Shown: positions 26,023 through 34,792, numbered from the stretch's first letter. The stretch is 64,000 bases of DNA from Rhodococcus sp. KRD197 (GCF_017168235.1 NZ_JABFAO010000010.1:91523-155522), one strand, 5' to 3'. Numbers and translations are program-made. Notes: generated from the letters alone by a model not told the origin.

Positions 26023-26751
26023 ATGTGCGGACGTTATGCAAGCACCCAGACCGACTCCGACCTGCAGGCAGTGTTCGATATCGCGGAGACGGTAGGCGAG
26101 CAGCTGCCGCCTGCATACAACGTGGCACCGACTCAGACGGTCCGGGCGGTCCTCGAGCGGGCGCCCAAGGACGAGCCGGAGTCTGCTGCGGTTCGGCAAC
26201 TGCGCTCGGTGCGGTGGGGGTTGATCCCGTCGTGGGCGAAAGACCCCAAGATCGGCAGCAGGATGATCAACGCCCGTTCGGAGACGATCACCGAGAAGCC
26301 GTCCTTCAAGAAGGCCGCCGCGCGTCGGCGCTGCATCGTCCCTGCCGACGGCTACTACGAGTGGGAGAAGCGCGACGGGCAGAAGGTCCCGTACTTCCTG
26401 CACTCGGAAGCGCCGGGTTCAGAGCCTGCCGGCGTTCTAGCGATGGCGGGGTTGTACGAGCTCTGGCGCGACCCGTCCAAGGCCGAGGACGATCCCGACC
26501 GCTGGGTGTGGTCGGTGACGGTGCTCACTTCACCTGCCGCCGACGCTCTGGGACATATCCACGATCGATCGCCCGTCGTAATCCCGGAGAATCTACGGTC
26601 GGACTGGCTCGATCCCACAGTCACCGACCTCGTGACCGTTGCCGAGATGCTCGCGGCCATCCCCGAACCGCGGCTCGTTCCGTACGAGGTGAGCACTGCG
26701 GTCAACAGCGTGAGAAACAACGGACCCGAGCTGCTGGCGCCGGTGCGCTGA
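26023..26751 (+). CDS. SRAP/YedK-type DNA-protein crosslinking protein (HMCES family)
   Basis: 242 residues starting MCGRYAS: after Met removal Cys2 forms a thiazolidine crosslink with abasic sites in single-stranded DNA. YNVAPTQ, RWGLIPSWAKD, MINARSETI (active-site Asn and Glu nearby), RRCIVPADGYYEWEK and the His in LGHIHDRSPVVIP are conserved. Protects abasic sites at replication forks. Divergent from the AspC-like gene with about 90 bases between starts. An ATG-initiated start is forced by the Cys2 requirement. Confidence 0.95.
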   Translation: MCGRYASTQTDSDLQAVFDIAETVGEQLPPAYNVAPTQTVRAVLERAPKDEPESAAVRQLRSVRWGLIPSWAKDPKIGSRMINARSETITEKPSFKKAAARRRCIVPADGYYEWEKRDGQKVPYFLHSEAPGSEPAGVLAMAGLYELWRDPSKAEDDPDRWVWSVTVLTSPAADALGHIHDRSPVVIPENLRSDWLDPTVTDLVTVAEMLAAIPEPRLVPYEVSTAVNSVRNNGPELLAPVR

Positions 26752-26760
26752 CGACTCAGC

Positions 26761-26988
26761 TCACCTCAGACGGGTGGCGCAGACGGCCCGCATCGTGTGG
26801 AGGGTCGGCTCGTCGATGCCGGACGCGGCCGGACCATCGAGCAGCACGGCGAGCCGCTCGAAATACGATCGGGCCGAAAGTCCGAACTGAACGTAGATAT
26901 CTTCCTCACTCCCGCCGCCGTACTTGTACCAGGACCGGCCGAAAGCGAGAATCGACTCCTCGAGGTTGCTGGGGGCGGTTTCTCGCAT
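26761..26988 (-). CDS. Small DUF3263-family protein
   Basis: 75 residues from ATG 26988 with TAGGAG five bases upstream. ESILAFGRSWYKYGGGSEED then FGLSARSYFERLAVLLD matches the DUF3263 pattern (ILxFExxWWKYAGxKExxIRExFxMSxxRYYQxLNxLxD), a short helix-turn-helix-like protein found in actinobacteria. Molecular role unknown; HTH character suggests DNA binding. Convergent with the SRAP gene. Confidence 0.8.
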   Translation of the reverse strand: MRETAPSNLEESILAFGRSWYKYGGGSEEDIYVQFGLSARSYFERLAVLLDGPAASGIDEPTLHTMRAVCATRLR

Positions 26989-27097
26989 GTCTGCTCCTAA
27001 GGATCCGTCTCCTCCATAATCCGGGAGAGATTTGTCTGTGCGGTGAACTCCGCGTTACGCGAAGTCGCCGACGACGCACTCGCCTAGGGTTGAATTC

Positions 27098-29020
27098 ATG
27101 ACCCACTCCGCGCTGCCATTCGGATCATGGCCCTCGCCCATCTCCGCTGCCGACTTGGCGGCCAGCGGGCACCCCGTCGAAGGTGGCATATTCGTCGGCG
27201 ACGAGATCTGGTGGTCGGAAATGCGGCCCACCGAAGGCGGACGCACCACCATCTGCCGATACCGCGGCGACGAGGTCGAGACGATGCTCCGCGCGCCGTT
27301 CAACGCCCGTAGCCGAGTGCACGAGTACGGCGGCGGGGCGTGGACGGCCACACCCGACGGACGGATGATCTTCGTCGAGTTCTCCGACCAGCGTGTCTAC
27401 ATCGCCCGGCCGGGTGAGGATCCCGTTCCCCTGACGCCCGAACCGGCGGTGACCGCCTCGGTCCGGTACGGCGAGCTGTCGATCGTGAGCTTCCCGCACG
27501 GCGCCGAAGTGCTTGCCGTGCGGGAGATCCACGACGGGACGGACATCGTTCGCGATATCTGTGCGATCGCCCTCGACGGCACCGGCGCGCGCTCGCTGGT
27601 GTCCGGATCGCACTTCCTGGCGTCCCCGCGGATGTCGCCGAACGGAACTCATTTGGCGTGGATTGCCTGGGATCACCCGCAGATGCCCTGGGATGGAACA
27701 GAACTGCGCATAGTAGACCTCGCGACCGGAGAATGGACCCGCGTTCTCGGCGGCCCCGACGAGTCGGTGCTGCAACCGGAATGGATCGACGAGGACTCGC
27801 TCTACGTCATCAGCGACCGCAGCGGGTGGTGGAACCTGTATCGAACTGATCTGAGCGGCAACGCCGAAGCGCTGCACACCAGTGAAGCCGACTTCGGCGC
27901 TCCGCTGTGGCACCTCGGTGCTCGCTGGTACTCGATCCTGGACGACGGAACCCTCTTGACGGTGCGTACATTCGGCGTAGACACCCTGGCGATTCTGAAC
28001 CCAGCTACAGGTTCGCTCGAAGATATCGATCTGGACGGCCTCACCTCCGTCTCGCTGAGCGGTCGTGCGGGAACGTCGGTCCTGATCAAAGCCGCTGGCG
28101 CGCAGAGGCCCGCGGGGCTGAGATTGCTCGACCTGGAGACCCCCGCGGTCGCCGACATTCGCTCCGGGCTCGAGAGCGTCCCTGACGCCGACTACCTCCC
28201 CCTCGGTGAGCCGATAACCTTCAAAGGCCCCGAGCGCGAGGTGCATACCGTCGTGTACGCCCCGCGCAATCCCGAGTACTGCGGCCTCGACGGTGAACTC
28301 CCGCCGTACGTTGCGTTCGTGCACGGCGGTCCCACAGCGCACGTCGCCCCGGCCCTGAACCCGGTGTTCGCGTACTTCACCAGCCGAGGCATCGGCGTCG
28401 TCGACGTCAACTACGGTGGGTCGAGCGGATACGGCCGCGAATACCGCAACCGGTTGCAGGGGCAGTGGGGTGTGGTCGACGTCGAGGATACCGTCGCTGC
28501 CGTCCGCGGGCTGGCCGAGGCCGGGCTCGCCGACCCAGCTCGCCTGGCCATCGAGGGCGGCTCCGCAGGCGGCTGGACCGTCCTGGCAGCCCTGACATCG
28601 TCCGACGTATTCGCCTGTGGTGCATCGTACTTCGGGGTTGCCGAGCTGGAGTTGTTCGTCGCCGAGACACATGATTTCGAATCCCGCTACATCGACGGAC
28701 TGATCGGGCCGTTGCCGGAGGCGCTGGAACTGTACCGAACCCGCGCACCGCTCAACAACGTCGACGGACTGTCCTGCCCCGTGTTGCTGCTGCAAGGCCT
28801 GTCCGATCCGATCGTGCCGCCATCGCAGGCCGAGCGGTTCCGCGACGCCATGGTGCGCAAGGGTATTCCGCACGCCTACCTTGCGTACGAGGGTGAATCG
28901 CACGGCTTCCGCAAACTCGACACTCTGGTGAACGCCCGCGAATCCGAGCTCTCGTTCTACGGGCAGGTCATGGGCTTCACCCCGCCGGGGATCCCGACGC
29001 TGGAGCTGTGGCGACCCTAG
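27098..29020 (+). CDS. Prolyl oligopeptidase-family (S9) peptidase
   Basis: 640 residues: N-terminal seven-bladed beta-propeller (about 1-370; e.g. RVHEYGGGAWTATPDGRMIF) and C-terminal alpha/beta hydrolase. Catalytic triad: Ser in IEGGSAGGWTVLAAL (near 490), Asp in LQGLSDPIVPPSQ (near 571) and His in YEGESHGFRK (near 602). YGGSSGYGREYRNRLQGQWG is typical of S9C acylaminoacyl/dipeptidyl peptidases. No signal peptide, so cytoplasmic peptide turnover. Confidence 0.93.
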   Translation: MTHSALPFGSWPSPISAADLAASGHPVEGGIFVGDEIWWSEMRPTEGGRTTICRYRGDEVETMLRAPFNARSRVHEYGGGAWTATPDGRMIFVEFSDQRVYIARPGEDPVPLTPEPAVTASVRYGELSIVSFPHGAEVLAVREIHDGTDIVRDICAIALDGTGARSLVSGSHFLASPRMSPNGTHLAWIAWDHPQMPWDGTELRIVDLATGEWTRVLGGPDESVLQPEWIDEDSLYVISDRSGWWNLYRTDLSGNAEALHTSEADFGAPLWHLGARWYSILDDGTLLTVRTFGVDTLAILNPATGSLEDIDLDGLTSVSLSGRAGTSVLIKAAGAQRPAGLRLLDLETPAVADIRSGLESVPDADYLPLGEPITFKGPEREVHTVVYAPRNPEYCGLDGELPPYVAFVHGGPTAHVAPALNPVFAYFTSRGIGVVDVNYGGSSGYGREYRNRLQGQWGVVDVEDTVAAVRGLAEAGLADPARLAIEGGSAGGWTVLAALTSSDVFACGASYFGVAELELFVAETHDFESRYIDGLIGPLPEALELYRTRAPLNNVDGLSCPVLLLQGLSDPIVPPSQAERFRDAMVRKGIPHAYLAYEGESHGFRKLDTLVNARESELSFYGQVMGFTPPGIPTLELWRP

Positions 29021-29041
29021 GTCTCACGGGTGTGCGGGGTC

Positions 29042-29073
29042 GGGTGCGCACCCTTTTTGCAGGGTGCGCACCC
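29042..29073. terminator. Hairpin between convergent S9 peptidase and AbiEi-like genes
   Basis: Two copies of the self-complementary GGGTGCGCACCC (29042-29053 and 29062-29073) separated by TTTTTGCA. The copies can pair with each other on either strand; with the T-run this looks like a bidirectional terminator between the converging stops at 29020 and 29117. Confidence 0.65.
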
Positions 29074-29116
29074 CCGCTCGGACGTGAATCGAGCGTCCAG
29101 GTCGGCAAAAGTGTTG

Positions 29117-30061
29117 TCAGGTCTCGCGCGTGGTACCCGTCGGCGGCGGTGATGCCGCAGCTCGCGCCGCCGCCGCAACGAGTAGTGCACGAATCCGGTG
29201 TGGATGTTCCAGGTCCGCCCAGGTCAATCGCACTACTTGGCGTCCGGTCGCGCGGATCCGGTCCTCGCGCCGCTTCTCCTCCCACAGCACATCCGAGGCC
29301 GAATGCCCCTCCGGCACAAGCTTGCCGTACTTGATTCGTCCGTCGAACTCGACAACGGTGGATATGTCCTCGATGTCGAAGTCGAGTCGGGCGAATACAC
29401 CTGCGGCATCGGACAACAGGACCTGCGGCCGCGGTGCGTATCCCAGTTCGTGCAGCACTACGCGACAGCGTGATTCGCCGACACTCTCCGAGCGTGCGTC
29501 CATGAACTCCGCAACGCGCCGCGCCCTACGGTTGTCGGGATGGTTCGCGCACGAATCGAGCACGGCGTCAATCTGATCTCGGGTGACACCGCGCGTGCGT
29601 GCTGCGCAGTCTGCGATGCACACCGCTTCCTCGAAAGGTAGCGAACGGGCAACGTCGGCAACAGTTCTCGCCAGTGAGGTCACCCGAACCCCGTCGACTT
29701 CGGTGACCTCGGACTCCGTGTACGTGGAGGTATGGACTTTCCGGGTGCTGCTGCTACGCCCTCCGCCGGACCGGTTGCGGGTGATGTGCACCTTCCGAAG
29801 GTCTGCGTTGTAGACATCGAGCCCGTGCAGCACCACCGCGGAGATGTGGCTCAACACGGAGTCGGGTGACTGTGATGTGCTCAGCACTGCTTCGGCGACG
29901 ATCCGGTGCTTGTCCGTGGGGGACAGGGCATCGAATTCTGTACTGCTGACGAACTTCCCGGGGCACAATCGGCGCCAGGCGCGGGTGCGGCAATATCGTT
30001 GCAGCTCTGAATCGGAGACACCCCGGGCAAGTGCGTGCTGTCGAGAGACTATGCGGGTCAC
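29117..30061 (-). CDS. Orphan AbiEi-type antitoxin-domain protein with DUF559/Vsr-like nuclease fold
   Basis: 314 residues. N-terminal winged helix (MTRIVSRQHALARGVSDSELQRYCRT) resembles the AbiEi antitoxin HTH; middle AbiEi-like region (VLSHISAVVLHGLDVY, KVHITRNRSGGG). C-terminal segment FDIEDISTVVEFDGRIKYGK then EEKRREDRIRATGRQVVRLT matches the DUF559 pattern with Asp/Glu and RxDRxR of restriction-endonuclease-like folds. No AbiEii toxin gene is adjacent, so it is not a classical type IV toxin-antitoxin pair. A second member lies at 60191-61222. Function unknown. Confidence 0.82.
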   Translation of the reverse strand: MTRIVSRQHALARGVSDSELQRYCRTRAWRRLCPGKFVSSTEFDALSPTDKHRIVAEAVLSTSQSPDSVLSHISAVVLHGLDVYNADLRKVHITRNRSGGGRSSSTRKVHTSTYTESEVTEVDGVRVTSLARTVADVARSLPFEEAVCIADCAARTRGVTRDQIDAVLDSCANHPDNRRARRVAEFMDARSESVGESRCRVVLHELGYAPRPQVLLSDAAGVFARLDFDIEDISTVVEFDGRIKYGKLVPEGHSASDVLWEEKRREDRIRATGRQVVRLTWADLEHPHRIRALLVAAAARAAASPPPTGTTRET

Positions 30062-30216
30062 AGGCGAATCGTGCCCGGACCTGACTGTGGCAACAAGATA
30101 CGCTACGCGAATTGTGGATAACCCCGTTGCCTGTGCACAACTCGGCGGTTGAGAGCCTGCACGGTGGGTCCGGTGGTGTAGGGGGTGTAGTCGCCGGAAC
30201 CACGCACCCCCACTGA

Positions 30217-30260
30217 CAACTACGCACCCCTGCTCTGAGGTGAGCAGGGGTGCGTAGTTG
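30217..30260 (-). terminator. Perfect 19-bp inverted repeat downstream of the Fe-S oxidoreductase gene
   Basis: Arms CAACTACGCACCCCTGCTC and its complement with a 6-base loop, 18 bases beyond the Fe-S oxidoreductase stop (30278). Long, GC-rich and symmetrical; best read as a terminator. A looser copy of the arm (CACGCACCCCCACTGACAAC) precedes it. Confidence 0.75.
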
Positions 30261-30277
30261 ACGAAAAGGGTGCGAGC

Positions 30278-33200
30278 TTACTTCTTTCGGCCCGGCACCT
30301 TCGTGCCCGGCGCGAATCCGAGCCCACCTGCCTTCGGCTTCGGCGGCGTGGGTGCACCGGCTCCGTTGGCCTCATCCGAGTTCTCGTTGCCGGTGGCTTC
30401 GGACACTGCCGGAGCTGCGTCCGGTGCCTCGGCAGGCGCTGCGTCGACGGGTGCCGACGTCTCCGCGGGCTTTCCCGGTGCCTTGGCGCCCGGCTTCTTG
30501 AAGCCTGACTTGACCGCGAGACCCTTGGGCTTCACCGTCGGCTTCGTCTCGGTCGCAGCGGTTGGTGCCTCAGCTGCCGGTGCCTCAGACGCCGTTGTCT
30601 CGGCAGCAGGAGCTTCGGCGGCAGGCGTCTGTGTTGCAGGCGCGGACGGCTTGCCGGGAGCCTTCGCGCCCGGCTTCTTGAAGCCCGATTTGACGGCCAG
30701 GCCCTTGGGCTTGACTGTCGGCGTCGATTCCGTCGCGGTGACGTCTGCAGACGAGTCCGCGGTAGCGTCTGCAGGGGCCGCAGCTGGTGCCTCGGCTGGT
30801 GCTGCAGAACCGGCCGCCTTCGCTCCGGGTGCCTTGCCCTTGAGCTGTAGCCCCTTGCCGCCGGGTGCCTTTGCGCCACCGGCCAGTCCGAGACCCTTGG
30901 GCTTGGCTGCCGGCGCACCGGCAGGCTCGGATTCTGCAGCCTTCTCGGGTGCTGCGGCAGCGGGTGCTTTGGCGCCGGGAGGCTTGGCCAGGCCCTTCAT
31001 CTTCAGACCGCCGGCCTTGGGTGCGGGCGCTGCGGGTGCAGACTTCGCTTCGGCCGGCTCCTCGACCGGTTCGATGCGCTCGGCCTCTTCGACCTCGGCT
31101 GTCTCCTCGGCGACGAGATTCTCCTGGGGACTGCGTTCCCGGGGAATGACCTTGATGTTCTCGGCCAGGGTCGACGCCTCGACGCGGTTGATCGACTCGA
31201 GCATCAGCTGCGCGACATCGACGACCTCGACGCCCTCGTGTGCGCCGCCTTCCTGACGTGCGGTGACACCGTCGGTGAGCATCACTCGGCAGAACGGGCA
31301 ACCAGTGGCGATCTTCTTCGGGTTGGTCGCCAGTGCCTCGTCGACCCGGTCGATGTTGATGCGCTTGCCGATGTTCTCTTCCATCCACATGCGAGCACCA
31401 CCGGCACCACAGCACATGGACCGCTCACCGTGGCGCGGCATCTCCTTGAGGTTGGAGCCCGACGCGGCCATGAGCTCACGCGGAGCGTCGTAGACCTTGT
31501 TGTGTCGGCCGAGGTAGCACGGATCGTGATAGGTCACGTCCTCGCTGACGGAGGACACGGGGATCAGCTTCTTCTGACGCACGAGGCGGTTGAGCAGCTG
31601 CGTGTGGTGGACAACCTCGTAGTCGCCGCCGACCTGCGGGTACTCGTTGCCGAGCGCGTTGAAGCAGTGCGCGCAGGTGACGACGATCTTGCGCTTGCTC
31701 TGTTCGACGCCCTCGAACACGGTGTTCAGCGTCTCGATGTTCTGCATCGCGAGCTGCTGGAACAGAAACTCGTTGCCCGCGCGGCGAGCGGAGTCGCCGG
31801 TGCAGGTCTCGTCGGCGCCGAGGACCATGAACTTCACACCCGCGGTGGCCAGTAGTTCGGCAACGGCCTTGGTGGTCTTCTTCGCACGGTCCTCGTAGGC
31901 ACCGGCGCAACCGACCCAGAAGAGGTACTCGTAATCCTGGAACGAGTCGGCGTCCTTGCCGAATACCGGGATCTCGAATTCCATCTCGTTGATCCAGTTG
32001 AGACGGTCCTTGGAGTTCTGGCCCCAAGGGTTGCCCTTGTTCTCGAGGTTCTTGAACAACCCGGCGAGCTCGGACGGGAACTCCGATTCGATCAGCACCT
32101 GGTAGCGGCGCATGTCGATGATGTGGTCGACGTGCTCGATGTCCACCGGGCACTGCTCGACGCAGGCGCCACACGTGGTGCAGCTCCACAGAACCTCGGG
32201 GTCGATGATGCCGCCCTCGATGGCGTCGGCGACGAGCTTGCGATCGGCCTCGTCGCGCGCTGCCTGCGGAATGAGGTCCAACTTGGCTTGGTCGACATTG
32301 CCTTCCGCGTCGACAAGGCCCACCTCGTCGCCCGCCATGTCTTTCTTGCCGCCTGCGAGCAGGTAGGGAGCTTTGGCGTGGCTGTGATCGCGCAGCGAGG
32401 TGATGAGCAGTTTCGGCGAGAGGGGCTTGCCGGTGTTCCAGGCGGGGCACTGCGACTGGCAGCGGCCACACTCGGTGCACGTGGTGAAGTCCAGCCAGCC
32501 CTTCCAGCTGAAGTCCTCGATCTTGCCTGCACCGAACGCATCGACGTCGGGATCGGCTTCCTCCATTTCGAGGACCTTGCCGCCGGACATCATGGGCTTT
32601 GCAGCGCCGAGTGCGACGGTGCCGTCGTCCATGCGCTTGAAGTAGATGTTGGGGAACGCGGTGAAGCGGTGCCACGCGACGCCCCAGTTGATGCGGGTGC
32701 CGACGATGTACAGCCAGATCATGCCGGACATCAGCTTGATGAACGCGAACACGGCAACCATGTTGGAGTTGGCGGGAAGTAGCGTCGCCAGGTTCATGGT
32801 GAAGAAGTCGGTCCACGGGTTCGCGTGGCCGTAGGTCGCGATCTTGCCCGCCTTGACGAAGATCATGCCCAAGCCCTCGATGAGGACGACAGCCTCGACG
32901 AAATAGGCGGCGTTGAAGTTCGAGCCTGCGAAGCGTGACTGACGCTCGGGCTTACGCGGGTGATTGAGCTGGCGAATGACGATGAGCACGGTGATGCCGA
33001 TCACGGTGCCGAGTCCGAGGAGTTCGTCGATGAGGTGATACGCCGCGGTGTCACCGATGAGAGGCCAGTGGAACTCGGGGTTGAAGGTCTGGCCGTAGGC
33101 CTCGAACCAGACGATCGCACCGAGCATGAAGCCGATCATGACCAGCCAGTGGGCCCAGCCGACGGTGCGGAACTTGACCATCTTGGTGTGCGCGGCGAAC

Positions 33201-33370
33201 TCGACGATCATCTGCTTGAAGCGCGGAATGATCGGGTGCCAGCGCTCCGGTGCAGGCTGGCCGAGGCGGACCATGTTGAACATCCGCAGCCCGCCGCGAA
33301 TGAAGACGTACCAGCACACCAGGGAAAGCAGCGCACCGACCGTGCCCAACGTAATCGTCAGGGCGTTCAT
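30278..33370 (-). CDS. Membrane-bound Fe-S oxidoreductase (heterodisulfide-reductase/GlpC-like, Rv0338c-like) with basic repeat tail
   Basis: 1030 residues. Residues 1-250: about five membrane helices (NarI/DsrM-like cytochrome b type). Two 4Fe-4S ferredoxin motifs: CTECGRCQSQCP near 295 and CTTCGACVEQCP near 395. Two CCG domains: FWVGCAGAYEDR...TCAHCF and HDPCYLGRHN...CCGAGG up to about 720. It matches the mycobacterial iron-sulfur reductase of about 880 residues but has a much longer Ala/Pro/Lys-rich tail (about 760-1030) with repeats of KPKGLxVKSGFKKPGAKAPG. Probably moves electrons between quinone and a cytosolic thiol or flavoprotein partner; the true substrate is unknown. Confidence 0.92.
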   Translation of the reverse strand: MNALTITLGTVGALLSLVCWYVFIRGGLRMFNMVRLGQPAPERWHPIIPRFKQMIVEFAAHTKMVKFRTVGWAHWLVMIGFMLGAIVWFEAYGQTFNPEFHWPLIGDTAAYHLIDELLGLGTVIGITVLIVIRQLNHPRKPERQSRFAGSNFNAAYFVEAVVLIEGLGMIFVKAGKIATYGHANPWTDFFTMNLATLLPANSNMVAVFAFIKLMSGMIWLYIVGTRINWGVAWHRFTAFPNIYFKRMDDGTVALGAAKPMMSGGKVLEMEEADPDVDAFGAGKIEDFSWKGWLDFTTCTECGRCQSQCPAWNTGKPLSPKLLITSLRDHSHAKAPYLLAGGKKDMAGDEVGLVDAEGNVDQAKLDLIPQAARDEADRKLVADAIEGGIIDPEVLWSCTTCGACVEQCPVDIEHVDHIIDMRRYQVLIESEFPSELAGLFKNLENKGNPWGQNSKDRLNWINEMEFEIPVFGKDADSFQDYEYLFWVGCAGAYEDRAKKTTKAVAELLATAGVKFMVLGADETCTGDSARRAGNEFLFQQLAMQNIETLNTVFEGVEQSKRKIVVTCAHCFNALGNEYPQVGGDYEVVHHTQLLNRLVRQKKLIPVSSVSEDVTYHDPCYLGRHNKVYDAPRELMAASGSNLKEMPRHGERSMCCGAGGARMWMEENIGKRINIDRVDEALATNPKKIATGCPFCRVMLTDGVTARQEGGAHEGVEVVDVAQLMLESINRVEASTLAENIKVIPRERSPQENLVAEETAEVEEAERIEPVEEPAEAKSAPAAPAPKAGGLKMKGLAKPPGAKAPAAAAPEKAAESEPAGAPAAKPKGLGLAGGAKAPGGKGLQLKGKAPGAKAAGSAAPAEAPAAAPADATADSSADVTATESTPTVKPKGLAVKSGFKKPGAKAPGKPSAPATQTPAAEAPAAETTASEAPAAEAPTAATETKPTVKPKGLAVKSGFKKPGAKAPGKPAETSAPVDAAPAEAPDAAPAVSEATGNENSDEANGAGAPTPPKPKAGGLGFAPGTKVPGRKK
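30460..30725 (-). repeat. Near-identical 25-residue coding repeats in the Fe-S oxidoreductase tail
   Basis: The segment PTVKPKGLAVKSGFKKPGAK continuing APGKP is coded twice, near residues 883-907 and 944-968 (period about 183 bp), with several synonymous differences, so selection acts on the protein rather than on a recent DNA duplication. Shorter relatives (KPKGLGLAGGAKAPGGKGLQ) lie before them. Confidence 0.85.
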
Positions 33371-33900
33371 GTAAGCGGCCTTTCGTTCAGCGGTAGCGGG
33401 GACTACCTCGGTTCAGCCCGATCAGCCCAAGACTAGCGATGCTACCCGCTGGTAACAAGTTGCATGTTACTGATGGGTAACTTAGCGACGATTCGCAGCG
33501 ACATGCTGGTCGATCATCGGACGAACTGCCGTCGCGGTGGGCTGAACCGGTCAGTAGGTTGCGTCGTGTCGGTCACGTTATGCCCTGGTGCTCGAAGCGC
33601 TGTCGAGAAGGCAGGCCTAAGTCCCTTCCGGGTCTCGTGTGCGTGGGCTGAATTCGACAGGCTTGAAGCGCCCAAAACGGGCATTGTGACTGGTATCGAG
33701 CGCCAAATTCGGCCACGAAGTGACGCGCGTGAATGGTGTGACTGGAAAAGGGTGCCAAGACGATAACGGTTGGTCGGACATGTGGGTTATGCTGCTGCGG
33801 CACCGACAAATTCGCGGATTCGGTCTGGGTGTTTCTGCGTCTGACGGGCTCTTTATTGCTACCTGCCAGGCAAGACTGCATAGAAACGGAAATTCGGTAC
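33371..33900. other. Gene-free 530-bp divergent region
   Basis: Between the Fe-S oxidoreductase (minus) and the secreted glycine-rich protein (plus). Near 33451-33481 there is a cluster of GTAAC/GTTAC half sites; the rest shows no coding frame with convincing codon use, no recognised RNA and no repeat. Confidence 0.5.
33451..33481. promoter_or_regulatory. GTAAC/GTTAC operator-like cluster upstream of the Fe-S oxidoreductase
   Basis: GGTAAC (33451-33456), GTTAC (33466-33470) and GTAAC (33477-33481) form overlapping dyads, the best being GTTAC-TGATGG-GTAAC. It lies 80-110 bases upstream of the oxidoreductase start. TetR-type operator shape; the regulator is unknown. Confidence 0.45.
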
Positions 33901-34563
33901 ATGAAACTCAGCAAACTGGTCGCTACGGCTGCCTTCTTGGCGGCGGCAATGGGTCTGGCCAGCGGCACGGCCTATGCAGATCCGGCCCCAGCGGCTCCCT
34001 CCACCTCCGAGGAAATCGGCTTCGAGTCCAACCTCGAGGATCGCACCATCGTCACGACCATCGACGCGGGTGTCTTCAAGGTCGCCGACGACGGCAAGAC
34101 GGTCGACGTCCTCGATTCGGCCGACAATGTTGTGGTGACGCTTCCGCTGTCCTTCAATCTGGGCGGCCTGAACTTCCCGTACGAGCAGAACGTCGACGAC
34201 GACGGCAAGACGCTCCGTCTCGTGCCGGTGCTCGACTTCACCAAGGCTTCCGCTGACTCTCGCAGCGTCGGCGCGACACCGGTCGCATCGCCTGACGAGA
34301 ACCTCAAGGCTCAGCAGACCTTCTCCTCGCAGCTCGGTATCGCGACGGCGATCGGTGGATTGACCGGAACCATCATCGGAGCTGCCCTCGGGCTCATCGG
34401 AATCGTGGGCGGCCCCACTGTCATTGCATCCGTAATCACTGGCGCCGGGATCGGCGGGGTCGTAGGCACAATCATCGCCGGTGGACCCACATTGGTGATC
34501 GCGGGCATCGACCTGATCGGCACCCTCACCGCTCCTCCCGGAACCACCAAGTTCGCGAGCTGA
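33901..34563 (+). CDS. Secreted protein with C-terminal glycine-zipper hydrophobic region
   Basis: 220 residues from ATG 33901. Signal peptide MKLSKLVATAAFLAAAMGLA then SGTAYADPAP, cleavage likely after AYA. Middle region (about 35-130) is beta-rich (VFKVADDGKTVDVLDSADNV; LPLSFNLGGLNFPYEQNVDD). C-terminal 75 residues are hydrophobic and glycine-patterned (IGGLTGTIIGAALGLIGIVG; ITGAGIGGVVGTIIAGGP), as in glycine zippers that insert in or span membranes. Similar proteins are common in Nocardiaceae; function unknown, possibly an outer-layer envelope protein. Confidence 0.83.
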   Translation: MKLSKLVATAAFLAAAMGLASGTAYADPAPAAPSTSEEIGFESNLEDRTIVTTIDAGVFKVADDGKTVDVLDSADNVVVTLPLSFNLGGLNFPYEQNVDDDGKTLRLVPVLDFTKASADSRSVGATPVASPDENLKAQQTFSSQLGIATAIGGLTGTIIGAALGLIGIVGGPTVIASVITGAGIGGVVGTIIAGGPTLVIAGIDLIGTLTAPPGTTKFAS

Positions 34564-34594
34564 GCGAACTTAAAGAACCGAACATACGAAGCAC

Positions 34595-34636
34595 CAACAA
34601 AGCCCGTCACGCTTTCGAGCGTGACGGGCTTTGTTG
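34595..34636 (+). terminator. Intrinsic terminator after the secreted glycine-zipper protein
   Basis: Perfect 19-bp arms CAACAAAGCCCGTCACGCT and complement around TTCG, followed by a T-rich tail (TTTGTTGTCT), 31 bases after the stop at 34563. It also lies downstream of the minus-strand 38-residue gene and may serve both. Confidence 0.9.
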
Positions 34637-34675
34637 TCTGCTAAGTAGCTCGAGCGGCCAGGGCGACTGGTTCGC

Positions 34676-34792
34676 TCAGCTGGACGCGGGGCGGTCCTGC
34701 TCCTGCGGTGTCGGCATGAAGTCGATCGCCGCCTGCCACAGATCGACCACGTTCTGAGCCATGTCCAACCAAACCATCGTGAACGCAGGCAT
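34676..34792 (-). CDS. 38-residue amphipathic peptide
   Basis: Short frame MPAFTMVWLDMAQNVVDLWQ continuing AAIDFMPTPQEQDRPASS, stop 34676. A GGGGGAG ribosome binding site lies exactly 7 bases before the ATG, far stronger than for most genes here, which supports translation. Residues 4-26 would form an amphipathic helix with Trp8, Trp19, Met and Val on one face and Asp/Gln on the other; no signal peptide. It resembles in size and style the small helical porins (PorA/PorH) or secreted helical peptides of mycolic-acid bacteria, but I cannot assign it. It lies between the secreted protein and the S1 protease, preceded by an AT-rich promoter-like stretch. Confidence 0.6.
   Translation of the reverse strand: MPAFTMVWLDMAQNVVDLWQAAIDFMPTPQEQDRPASS

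Noticed and set aside
30258..31256. Plus-strand 332-codon frame opposite the Fe-S oxidoreductase tail
   Set aside because: Antisense of an Ala/Pro/Lys repeat; product is Ala/Gly/Ser low complexity with no ribosome binding site.
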